Origin: Bacillota bacterium
GTDB taxonomy: Bacteria > Bacillota > Dehalobacteriia > UBA4068 > UBA4997
Length of the DNA: 59,644 nt
Direction: 5' to 3'
Assembly (NCBI GenBank): GCA_021771915.1
Contig: JAETNY010000013.1
Coordinates: 1-59,644, forward strand
The notes beneath the pieces were generated by a model. That model searched no databases. It was given only the letters and a program-made list of their open reading frames with translations, and was not told the DNA's origin. Of this stretch, positions 53,842-59,644 are shown one piece after another. The first letter of the stretch is position 1; every line of letters starts with the position of its first letter. The position numbers and the translations under genes are program-made.

Positions 53842-54980
53842 CTTTCTGGTTTTTCTCTTTGCCGATTTATCCTCACCCCCCTTTTCTGCATTATTTTTTT
53901 GTTGATGTAAAGCCTTGTGATAAATTTCCAATACCGACTTCTTGCGCTCCAACCGCACATCAACATACTGCGCCGTTACAGCCTCCAGATTAGTGGAAAT
54001 ACCTAAAGACATACCAATACCTTTAAGGGTATGCCCCAAAATCTCACCCACCGTATAAAAATCACCCGTAAGTTGGTGCATATTGGTGGCTGCCGAATGC
54101 CGCAAATCGTGAAAACGAATATGCGGCAGCTCCAGATGCCGGATCAACTGCCCAAAATTAGCAGATACTCTATCTCTACTTTGTGGTGAACCGTCCGCTT
54201 TAGGAACGAACAACTTATTGTCAAAGTATTTTCCTCCACCAGCCTCAATCATCATCTTTTGCCTTTCTATTAACTCAAATTATCCAAATTAATATTGGTT
54301 GTTCGCAAACCCAAAATCTCACTTATGCGCAAGCCATACATTCCTGCCAACACAACCGGCATTTCCCATTCTGTGCCTATAACATTGCCCATAAACTGCT
54401 GCATTTGTTCAACAGTATAGGGTTCTGGCGTTTTTCCCTGTTTGCCGAATTTGGTAATAATATCTCTGGCCGGATTTGTTTCTATGTAGTGATATTTGCG
54501 AGCGTGCTCAAGCGATACGCTTAAAACTCGCTGAACATAGCGAACACTACTGCTAGAGAGCCCTTTATCAAACAACTGCTTAAAAAGATTATCCAGCATT
54601 GCCGGAGATACCTGTTTGAGCTGAACGTGTCCGATATAAGGCACAATATGATTTTTAATATTTCCTTTATAGCTGGCAAAAGTGCTGGGACGCAAATTAG
54701 CCTTACCGTGGTTCTCTACCCATTCTTCCAAATACTCTTTAAGAGTTTGCTTGCCGCCTGCACCTGTAACTGGCGTATAGGTCGGATTTTGAAGTTTTGT
54801 TTTCATTTCCGCTTCGTGCTGTGCGGCCTCCTTTTTGGTTGCAAAGCCTTTTTTGGAATACGTCTTTTTGCCATCCGGCGCATTATATTTGATATTTACA
54901 TCATAAACAGTGCCTGGTTTGCCGGTTAAAACACCATTACTATCCCGTTTATTTTGCACTTTTCTTGCAGATACAGCCAT
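53818..54980 (-). pseudogene. Tyrosine recombinase (integrase) with internal deletion and frameshift
   Basis: The 5' part (54980-54270) encodes an AP2-like arm domain, a core-binding SAM-like domain (KQTLKEYLEEWVENHG ... VQRVLSVSLEHAR) and the first catalytic Arg (GMYGLRISEILGLR), then stops soon after TTNINLDN. The 3' part (from 54255, read in another frame) resumes with YFDNKLFVPKADGSP, RFHDLRHSAATN (H-x-x-R), LGHTLKG and the terminal Tyr region (VTAQYVDV). About 40-50 residues that usually lie between, including the catalytic Lys, are missing, and both frames have stops at the junction. The integrase is therefore dead. Confidence 0.8.
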
Positions 54981-54982
54981 TA

Positions 54983-55213
54983 TTAGCCATTACCTCCAGA
55001 ACCATAATTAAGCGCCGCAACTTTAGCCTGCTCATACCATTTCCAAATTGCAGCATCAGCAATCAACCTGCGATTACCATTTTGAACATATTCCAATTCT
55101 CTGCGCTCCATAAGTTCACGCAATTTGTTTTCACCAATGCCACTTAACTTACTCATTTGTTCTACTGTTTTCAGCATTGGTAAAGCAATATTGTTTTCCA
55201 CTTTCTTAGCCAT
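54983..55213 (-). CDS. Excisionase-like small HTH protein
   Basis: 76 aa. MAKKVENN start, then a MerR/Xis-type winged helix (LKTVEQMSKLSGIGENKLRELMERRELEYVQNGNRRLIADAAIWKWYE), as in excisionases of Tn916-like elements. GGAGG precedes ATG 55213 by about 8 nt. It lies 3 bp before the integrase pseudogene and follows a 440-nt structured leader. With the integrase dead its excision role is probably lost; it may act as a regulator. Confidence 0.78.
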   Translation of the reverse strand: MAKKVENNIALPMLKTVEQMSKLSGIGENKLRELMERRELEYVQNGNRRLIADAAIWKWYEQAKVAALNYGSGGNG

Positions 55214-55282
55214 ATTATAACCTCCTCTCATAGCCAAGAAAAATAATAAATTAAAAATTCTGAATACAAATTCGGATAGTAT

Positions 55283-55302
55283 ATCCCCAAATGGGGATTA
55301 TA
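55283..55302 (-). promoter_or_regulatory. Palindrome over a -10 upstream of the excisionase gene
   Basis: ATCCCC-AAAT-GGGGAT (55283-55298) is a perfect 6-bp dyad. On the minus strand TATAAT (55297-55302) abuts it, with a weak TTGCTA upstream (14 bp). This looks like an operator at the transcription start of xis. Confidence 0.5.
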
Positions 55303-55307
55303 TTACA

Positions 55308-55502
55308 GGCCGCCTCTAGCAAGGCTGTCATAACTCCACGCTGCCGTATTCTCTAACAGCGCAGGGTTCTACCGCAAGTCTGTGGGTAGGCGTGAGCAAG
55401 TATCATTGTCAACACTGCACCGTTATGGCGGTCAGTTTGCCAAACTGATTTCCATAGTTTACGCTTATCGCTCGTCCTAAAGGTAGAAGTCTTGGCGGCG
55501 CA
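55308..55502 (-). ncRNA. Putative structured RNA / long leader upstream of the excisionase gene
   Basis: A GC-richer island inside AT-rich DNA. On the minus strand GCCGCC (about 55494-55499) and GGCGGC (about 55310-55315) can close a 190-nt domain. Inside are TATGG-aaa-TCAGTTT-ggc-AAACTGA-ccg-CCATA, CGCTG/CAGCG, and CTACC/GGTAG. GGTAG can pair either with the local CTACC or with an upstream TTCTACC (7 bp with GGTAGAA), an alternative fold as in attenuators. I match it to no known RNA family. No ORF covers it. Strand is assumed from the flanking genes. Confidence 0.45.
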
Positions 55503-55653
55503 CTATGTTTCGCTCTGATGCAGCTTTTGTGCCTGCAATATAATTTATGAAGTTGTCAAAGAACCGTTATTCGATTAAAAATTCATAATAATTTTCTTAT
55601 GAAAAATTATCTCTCTATAAATAGCATCTGTTTTTATATGTTTTAGCCTCCTG
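55503..55653. other. Rest of the intergenic region between the sigma-like and excisionase genes
   Basis: AT-rich. On the minus strand TTGACA occurs at about 55554-55559 with no convincing -10. ATAATTTTTCATAAGAAAATTAT (about 55586-55608) forms a dyad that could end the sigma-like transcript. Confidence 0.4.
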
Positions 55654-56127
55654 TCAGTAATTATTTTGAAAAAGTTTTTTTATTTTTTTCTTAGCATCGT
55701 TAATTGAAGTTGATATACGCCTTTGACCAACCTTTTCAATATCTGCTATCTGCTGCTCGGTTTTGCCCTCAGCATAATAAAGCCACAACCTCCGAAACTG
55801 CGTTTCAGTCAAAACAGATTTAACCTTATTTACCAAAGCCTTTCTTTCCTCATCAGCTAAATCATTTAACATAATCTGCTCAACAGATAGAGAAACAGCT
55901 TTATTTTCCGCTTGCTTTTGCAGTTTGTTCTTCAAGCGTTTATAACTTTGTTCAGCATTATATTCTTGACGATAATTATCATCAGACCATTCTTTCCAAT
56001 GAGCAAATTCTTCTTCACTGGCAAATTCTTCTTTAGTCAGCTTTATATATTCTCCTGCCGCATTTCTGCTCACAATAGCTTCTTTATTCTTTTTATTTAA
56101 AGCATAATCGCTATTTTTGTTATACAT
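55654..56127 (-). CDS. Sigma-70 region-4-like regulator (Tn916 orf7-like)
   Basis: 157 aa. An N-terminal half rich in Lys/Glu (YIKLTKEEFASEEEFAHWKEWSDDNYRQEYN) and a C-terminal region-4-like HTH (LTETQFRRLWLYYAEGKTEQQIADIEKVGQRRISTSINDAKKKIKKLF). Region 2 is not recognisable. Such proteins in Tn916-family elements control excision and transfer genes. AAGGAG lies 7 nt before ATG 56127; upstream residues in the same frame are not used. Confidence 0.75.
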   Translation of the reverse strand: MYNKNSDYALNKKNKEAIVSRNAAGEYIKLTKEEFASEEEFAHWKEWSDDNYRQEYNAEQSYKRLKNKLQKQAENKAVSLSVEQIMLNDLADEERKALVNKVKSVLTETQFRRLWLYYAEGKTEQQIADIEKVGQRRISTSINDAKKKIKKLFQNNY

Positions 56128-56249
56128 AAAAAATCTCCTTATTTTTAAGAATTTCTTATAAATTAGAAACCTTGAAAATAAGGAGGCGAGCGACAGCAAA
56201 TTGCTTCATAAAAATTTTTTTGAATGTTATAATATCTTGAAGAACAAAT

Positions 56250-56291
56250 AAAAAATACAGAATATACAACTATATTGTTGCTTATTCTGTA
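56250..56291 (-). terminator. AATACAGAATA hairpin
   Basis: AATACAGAATA and TATTCTGTATT are perfect complements around an 18-nt loop; the minus strand then reads TTTTTATTTG. It could end a short transcript from promoter A, about 150 nt long. Confidence 0.65.
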
Positions 56292-56406
56292 TTGGTTTGC
56301 AAAATATATTATTTTGTTTGTTCATATCAATATATTTCATAATTCAATCACTTAAATTTTATAGATTTTGTATTATTTATAAATTTTGCTCCTCTACTAT
56401 ATATAT

Positions 56407-56431
56407 GATATAAACACCCTAAAAGGTAACA
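56407..56431 (-). promoter_or_regulatory. ECF-like promoter, copy A
   Basis: Minus strand TGTTAC (56426-56431), 15 bp, TATC (56407-56410), then ATATATATAGTAGAGG. It is almost the same as copy C (59222) and close to copy B (57840). Downstream there is no gene before the hairpin at 56250. Confidence 0.55.
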
Positions 56432-56453
56432 GAGATTTTTATTTATAACCAAA

Positions 56454-56494
56454 AAAGGTACTTTGTAAACTAAAGTTCACAAAGTACCTTTTTT
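56454..56494. terminator. Strong bidirectional terminator after the secreted-protein gene
   Basis: AAAGGTACTTTGT pairs perfectly with ACAAAGTACCTTT, 12-nt loop, with T-runs on both strands. Confidence 0.9.
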
Positions 56495-56507
56495 TAATTC
56501 TTTATAA

Positions 56508-56936
56508 TTATTTTGCCGTAACAACTGGAGAAGTTAATTCTAACGTGTCATAACCGCCATTTTCAGCATAAAAATATACTTTAGCCTTATAGGAATAACC
56601 AGGAATAGCATCATAATAATAAACAGTATAATTATGACTTAATGCTTTATTTCTTAACATACCAGTATATTCAGTATAACTGAATGTTTTTACTGCCGTC
56701 CAGGAAGATGAGCCCGGAGCCTGTTCCTGCAAGATAATAGTTTTAGCGCCTATTTTGTTCATTTTATCAGCGCCATTTATAGAAAAGTTTATTCCTAACT
56801 GTCCGCCGGAATATGTATATATTTTAGTATGACAATCATTAATATAATCACTAGCCTTAATGACCGCATTAGCTACAGACGGTAAACTGAAAACAGCTAA
56901 CATAACCAAAATTAAAACAGCAATTCTTTTATTCAT
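56508..56936 (-). CDS. Secreted protein of unknown function
   Basis: 142 aa. Signal peptide (KRIAVLILVMLAVFSLPSVANA), then a beta-rich domain (IYTYSGGQLGINFSINGADKMNKIGAKTIILQEQAPGSSSW ... YTVYYYDAIPGYSYKAKVYFYAENGG), like many small clostridial exported proteins. GAGGAGTG precedes ATG 56936. It starts 7 bp after the DUF4367 gene ends, so both share promoter B and the sigma factor probably controls it. Confidence 0.75.
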   Translation of the reverse strand: MNKRIAVLILVMLAVFSLPSVANAVIKASDYINDCHTKIYTYSGGQLGINFSINGADKMNKIGAKTIILQEQAPGSSSWTAVKTFSYTEYTGMLRNKALSHNYTVYYYDAIPGYSYKAKVYFYAENGGYDTLELTSPVVTAK

Positions 56937-56943
56937 TTTTTCT

Positions 56944-57810
56944 TCACTCCTCATAGATTGAATCAATTATTTTTTTTGCTTCGTCAACAGAAAATTTACC
57001 AATAATCGAACATTCAAAATTACCATTCAACCAAGTAATGCAAGTATTTTGAGAATTCAATAAGATGTAGTGCTTAATACTACCCCTAAGATACTCAACA
57101 GGCTCTTCATCAATTTTTTCATAAAAAGCCTGACTATCCTGAATTTCTTGGATATAATTAATACCTATATGTTCAATCTCATCATTTTTAGATTTTATGA
57201 AACTTGAGCCAATTAGAACACCATCTGGACGGTTGATAACTTCAATATTTTCACACATAAAGTAATCCGGCAACCATTTGGGGACTAGCTTCAGGCTGTT
57301 ATCATATTCTGCTAATTTATTGGCTAATTCCTGCGTAACCAATGTCTTTTCAAACCAAAACTGTTCATTATTCCATCTACCAATAGCAGCAAAAGGATTA
57401 TAACCAAAAGCGTAGGCTGTAACAGAACCCACACAAAAAACTATCAAAATAGCAGCAACCATACTGGCTACTTTTTTATAAAACTTAACAGGCTTATCTA
57501 GTTTCCTTGAAAAATTAATTTCTTTATCGACATCACCAATAATATCCCGTACTAGTTCCTTATTATCCTTAAGCGGATAATATTCTTTGTAAAACTCTGC
57601 CTTAGCATCAGCAACATCTTTGACAGAATTTTGCAAATATGCCTTTTTCCGTTCTGTCAACAAATTAGTTATATACATAATAGTATCAACATCCATCTGT
57701 TCAGCCTCTGGAGCGTCAAAATCAGCTTGCAGAACTGTTTTTAAGGCTTCCGTACTCATATCGTCGAACTTATTATAATCTAAACGCTCTTTTGTTTCGA
57801 CAGACAACAT
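56944..57810 (-). CDS. DUF4367-domain membrane protein, likely anti-sigma factor (copy 2)
   Basis: 288 aa. Cytoplasmic N-terminus (YNKFDDMSTEALKTVLQADFDAPEAEQMDVDTIMYITNLLTERK), a single TM (about 108-130, VASMVAAILIVFCVGSVTAYAFGYNPF) and an outer DUF4367 domain (LKLVPKWLPDYF ... TWLNGNFECSIIGKFSVDEAKKII). Clear paralog of 19749-20660: same order, same TM and same C-terminal motif. GGAGGAG before ATG. Promoter B lies 22 bp upstream. Confidence 0.8.
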   Translation of the reverse strand: MLSVETKERLDYNKFDDMSTEALKTVLQADFDAPEAEQMDVDTIMYITNLLTERKKAYLQNSVKDVADAKAEFYKEYYPLKDNKELVRDIIGDVDKEINFSRKLDKPVKFYKKVASMVAAILIVFCVGSVTAYAFGYNPFAAIGRWNNEQFWFEKTLVTQELANKLAEYDNSLKLVPKWLPDYFMCENIEVINRPDGVLIGSSFIKSKNDEIEHIGINYIQEIQDSQAFYEKIDEEPVEYLRGSIKHYILLNSQNTCITWLNGNFECSIIGKFSVDEAKKIIDSIYEE

Positions 57811-57839
57811 TATATTCTCCTCCCCTCTATAATATATAT

Positions 57840-57864
57840 GACGTTTATATATAAAAAGGTAACA
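57840..57864 (-). promoter_or_regulatory. ECF-like promoter, copy B, of the DUF4367 gene
   Basis: Minus strand TGTTAC (57859-57864), 15-bp spacer, CGTC (57840-57843). TGTWAC and CGTC are -35/-10 motifs of ECF sigma factors. It lies between the sigma gene stop (57879) and the DUF4367 start, as would be expected for an anti-sigma under its own sigma. Confidence 0.65.
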
Positions 57865-57878
57865 GGTTTTTTTAGTTT

Positions 57879-58447
57879 TTATTTTTCTATATATTTACGC
57901 AATCTTAACCTTGCTCTATAAAGGCGTTCTTTACAAGCATTTATTGATATACCATATTTTTCTGCCAATTCAGATATGGAATAATTTTCCAAAACATTTT
58001 CTTTTAACAGTATGTAATCACTACGTGTAAGCAAATCATTATAAAGAAAATCAACGTCCTCGTCCATATCTTTAGCGCCATATGGCAAATCTGCTAAAGT
58101 ATTGGGGTCAATATACAAAATCCATTTTATAAGCTGCGCTCTTTTCTTTTGCTTTCTTTTATGACATTAATCAATGTTCTAAAAATCCAACCTGGCGGCT
58201 TCTTACTTTCCTTAACAGCCTCAGCATTTGACATCGCCACAAGAAAAGTATCCTGCACAGCATCTTCAGCCCAATATTCATCCTTTAATACAGCCTTGGC
58301 ATATGCAAGTAAATTACTGTGCATTTTATCATACAAAAAATCAATAAGTTGTTCTGGATTTAGATTCTCAAATTCGTCTGCTTCTACATTTTTCAGTTCA
58401 GTTGTATTAATAATATTAATTGGTTTAGTGTGTTTAATGTTTTCCAT
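57879..58447 (-). pseudogene. ECF-like sigma factor (copy 2) with a frameshift
   Basis: Region 2 lies in 58447-58127 (LLAYAKAVLKDEYWAEDAVQDTFLVAMSNA) and stops after KRKERSL. Region 4 lies in 58118-57879 (SDYILLKENVLENYSISELAEKYGISINACKERLYRARLRLRKYI) in another frame. Adding one A in the AAAA run of the agaaaagagcgcag sequence (about 58140) joins them as KRKRAQLIKWILYIDPNTLADL..., which aligns to copy 1. So the gene is broken by one missing base, or the assembly is. No slippery heptamer of the classic kind is visible. Confidence 0.75.
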
Positions 58448-58506
58448 AATAAAATCTCACTTAACATAATATTAAATTTTTGAACTATCTAATAAATTTG
58501 TTTTTA

Positions 58507-58878
58507 TCACTCCTGTGGTTTTGATATTTCTTCCAAAATAACAGAAATAATTCGTTCAATAGATTTAAGATCTGACAATGACTTGTTCTTAAGCATAAAA
58601 CTAATATTATTTTGTATATCCAACTTAGCTTTATTTATGCTTTCAACAAAACTGGCAGCTTCCTTATTTGGTTCAATAATATCACCCATTTTTACGCCAA
58701 AAACTTGTGATAGGGACTGTAAGACTTTCAAACTCGGTAACCGCTGACCATTTTCCAATTTTGCATAATGTGATTGACTTATACCCACTATTTCAGCTAA
58801 TTGCTCTTGGGTTAAATCCATTTTATTACGATAATCTGCCAACTCCGAGGAAACCGTTTCATATAAATTATTACTCAT
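58507..58878 (-). CDS. XRE-family transcriptional regulator
   Basis: 123 aa. N-terminal HTH (ELADYRNKMDLTQEQLAEIVGISQSHYAKLENGQRLPSLKVLQSLSQVFGVKMGDI) and a helical C-terminus (SFVESINKAKLDIQNNISFML). AGGTG lies about 7 nt before ATG 58878. It resembles repressors of integrative elements and could control the neighbouring genes. Confidence 0.85.
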   Translation of the reverse strand: MSNNLYETVSSELADYRNKMDLTQEQLAEIVGISQSHYAKLENGQRLPSLKVLQSLSQVFGVKMGDIIEPNKEAASFVESINKAKLDIQNNISFMLKNKSLSDLKSIERIISVILEEISKPQE

Positions 58879-59066
58879 TGACATACACCTATTTAATTTT
58901 TTGTGTAGCAAAGCTAAATAAGCTACAAAAAATATTCATATAGCTTAAATTTTCTGCTCAAAATAAAATATATTCCTTATTGTGCCAATTAAATTATACA
59001 ATTATTACTGGGAATATCGAAAGACACTTATTGTACTAATTTTATGTCTTGAAGTCATAAAGAAAG

Positions 59067-59147
59067 TATGGTATAATAGAATTAATTAAAGAAATCAGGC
59101 CCAGCAAGGCTGGACGCAGATTGAACTTAGAAATTCTTAATACCATA
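59067..59147 (+). other. Three-layer nested inverted repeat
   Basis: TATGGTAT (59067)/ATACCATA (59140), AGAATT (59078)/AATTCT (59132) and CCAGC-AAG-GCTGG (59101-59113) nest around one centre. The first arm contains TATAAT, so transcripts would start inside; the inner two layers could fold in RNA. Confidence 0.5.
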
Positions 59148-59221
59148 AGTGCAGATTGTAAAATGAGAAAAATTTGTTTATCCCTATTGTATAATAAATT
59201 TAACAAAAAATAAAAATAAGC

Positions 59222-59246
59222 TGTTACTTTTTAGGTTGTAAAGTAC
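59222..59246 (+). promoter_or_regulatory. ECF-like promoter, copy C
   Basis: TGTTAC (59222-59227), 15 bp, GTAC (59243-59246), then ATATATAAGTAGAGG. It is on the opposite strand to copies A and B and runs toward the integrase remnant. No clear gene lies downstream. Confidence 0.5.
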
Positions 59247-59521
59247 ATATATAAGTAGAGGAAACAAAAACAATACATTAAGGAATAGGAGATGATAATT
59301 AAAAACAAATTTTTGGTATGAAAACCATAATCAAACAATAAAAACTTTACTAAGAAAGGACGGGGAAACGAAGAACAAATTGTACTTATAATAATACTAA
59401 ATTTTCTGCATAAAATTTATGGTGAATTTAGATTATCTCTTTAGAAGTTCTTATATACCCTCATAACCTCTTAGGTTTTCCCTCTCAATGGTAGTAAAAG
59501 AAGTAGTAAATCCGTCTGCGG

Positions 59522-59644
59522 CTATGCTGCAATCAGCCTTTCCATTTCAGCCCTTGCGGAAGCGAATGTTGCGTGTGCGTAATAGTTCAGCGTCATGGTG
59601 ATGTTGGAATGTCCCATGATATACTGTAACGCTTTCGGGTTCAT
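59522..59644 (-). CDS. Tyrosine recombinase, C-terminal fragment at the window edge
   Basis: 40 residues visible, ending in a TAG stop at 59522. NPKALQYIMGHSNITMTLNYYAHA holds the GHS motif and catalytic Tyr of phage/ICE integrases. The N-terminal part lies outside the window, so intactness is unknown. It is a different recombinase from the one at 53818-54980. Confidence 0.85.
   Translation of the reverse strand: MNPKALQYIMGHSNITMTLNYYAHATFASARAEMERLIAA

Larger units (their letters stand above)
56128..56507. other. 380-bp region with promoter A and two hairpins
   Basis: It holds an AT-rich hairpin (56251-56291), an ECF-like promoter (56407-56431) and a strong terminator (56454-56494). A 27-codon frame (from ATG about 56340, minus) has no ribosome site and I do not call it a gene. 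Confidence 0.5.
58912..59521. other. 610-bp AT-rich region with a nested dyad and promoter C
   Basis: No gene over 25 codons with a credible start is visible. It contains a plus-strand promoter-like pair TTGAAG-17-TATAAT (59050-59077), a nested dyad (59067-59147), ECF-like promoter C (59222-59246) and two tiny frames after GGAATAGGAG (about 59292 and 59319). Confidence 0.5.
53588..59644. mobile_element. Decayed integrative element next to tRNA-Ser, running past the window edge
   Basis: From the tRNA onward the base composition turns AT-rich and genes are of mobile-element kind: integrase pseudogene, excisionase, Tn916-orf7-like sigma regulator, phage-like XRE repressor and the tail of a second tyrosine recombinase. 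The int-xis-leader-sigma order resembles the Tn916-family end. No copy of the tRNA 3' end was seen further right, so the far attachment site is outside the window or lost. The sigma/DUF4367 module may be cargo. Confidence 0.6.

Noticed and set aside
58127-58160. Programmed -1 ribosomal frameshift in the second sigma gene
   Set aside because: No X-XXY-YYZ slippery heptamer in the right frame and no clear downstream pseudoknot; an indel is simpler.
59090-59125. Cyclic-di-GMP-I riboswitch (CCAGCAAGGCTGGACGCAGA resembles part of the core)
   Set aside because: The GGGCAAACC-like first strand and the tetraloop receptor are missing, and no gene lies close downstream.
53588-59644. Second attachment site (copy of the tRNA-Ser 3' end)
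   Set aside because: I looked for TTCGAATCCCACCGTCTCC-like sequence right of the tRNA and found none.
1-59644. CRISPR arrays, rRNA genes and further tRNAs
   Set aside because: No regular spaced repeats, no rRNA signature, and only one T-arm sequence (53565-53583) with a matching acceptor stem was seen.

Overview
The window reads as a chromosomal segment of a Gram-positive-type, endospore-forming member of the Bacillota; Clostridia (Peptococcaceae-like) or Negativicutes are both possible and the sequence alone does not decide. Reasons: a SpoVM-like micropeptide and a CwlD-like amidase (sporulation genes), an S-layer-homology protein and a stalk-domain/CAP protein on the envelope, a Bacillota-type LexA with a GAAC-N4-GTTY box, strong AGGAGG ribosome sites with many TTG/GTG starts, and sigma-A promoters with 17-bp spacers. 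From 1 to about 53.5 kb the DNA is moderately GC-rich and densely coding. The last 6 kb is clearly more AT-rich and looks like decayed mobile DNA beside a tRNA-Ser gene.

Layout. 1-3 kb: the end of a glycosyltransferase gene and a chemotaxis receptor. 3-5.4 kb: a polar amino acid ABC importer. 5.6-9.2 kb: lexA divergent from a DinG-type exonuclease/helicase. 9.3-11.6 kb: spoVM, then a MarR regulator and a MATE exporter behind a duplicated operator. 11.6-18.9 kb: a minus-strand run of accessory and regulatory genes (TfoX-GyrI fusion, VOC protein, WYL regulator, PAS protein, threonine aldolase, LytTR two-component pair, and an HTH protein fused to a complete desulfoferrodoxin-like domain). 19-21.2 kb: sigma factor, DUF4367 protein and thymidylate kinase. 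21.4-23.5 kb: AraC regulator and a YeiH-type membrane protein.

23.6-33.3 kb holds pycB/oadA, coaD, a family-4 uracil-DNA glycosylase and a full arginine cluster (transcribed argC-argJ-argB-argD-argF-argG). With argJ recycling the acetyl group, these genes take glutamate to argininosuccinate. 33.4-36.8 kb holds a radical-SAM-like protein lacking two of its three cluster cysteines, a CwlD-like amidase with a changed zinc ligand, a TauE/SafE exporter and a broken membrane-protein gene. 36.9-45.9 kb: ilvD-ilvN-ilvB for branched-chain amino acids, priA, an iron alcohol dehydrogenase and an SLH/transglutaminase protein. 46-53.4 kb: a heterodimeric ABC exporter, metA, small hypothetical proteins, a stalk/CAP protein and a PAP2 phosphatase.

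53.5-59.6 kb: tRNA-Ser(CGA), an integrase pseudogene with an internal deletion, an excisionase behind a 440-nt leader rich in nested complementary arms, a sigma-like regulator, and a second sigma/DUF4367/secreted-protein module whose sigma gene carries a frameshift. An XRE regulator follows, and the window ends in the C-terminus of another tyrosine recombinase. Three near-identical ECF-like promoter sequences (TGTTAC-N15-YRTC/GTAC-ATATATA) are scattered through this region; one sits directly before the DUF4367 gene. This putative private sigma regulon, the HTH-desulfoferrodoxin fusion and the structured leader are the most unusual items.
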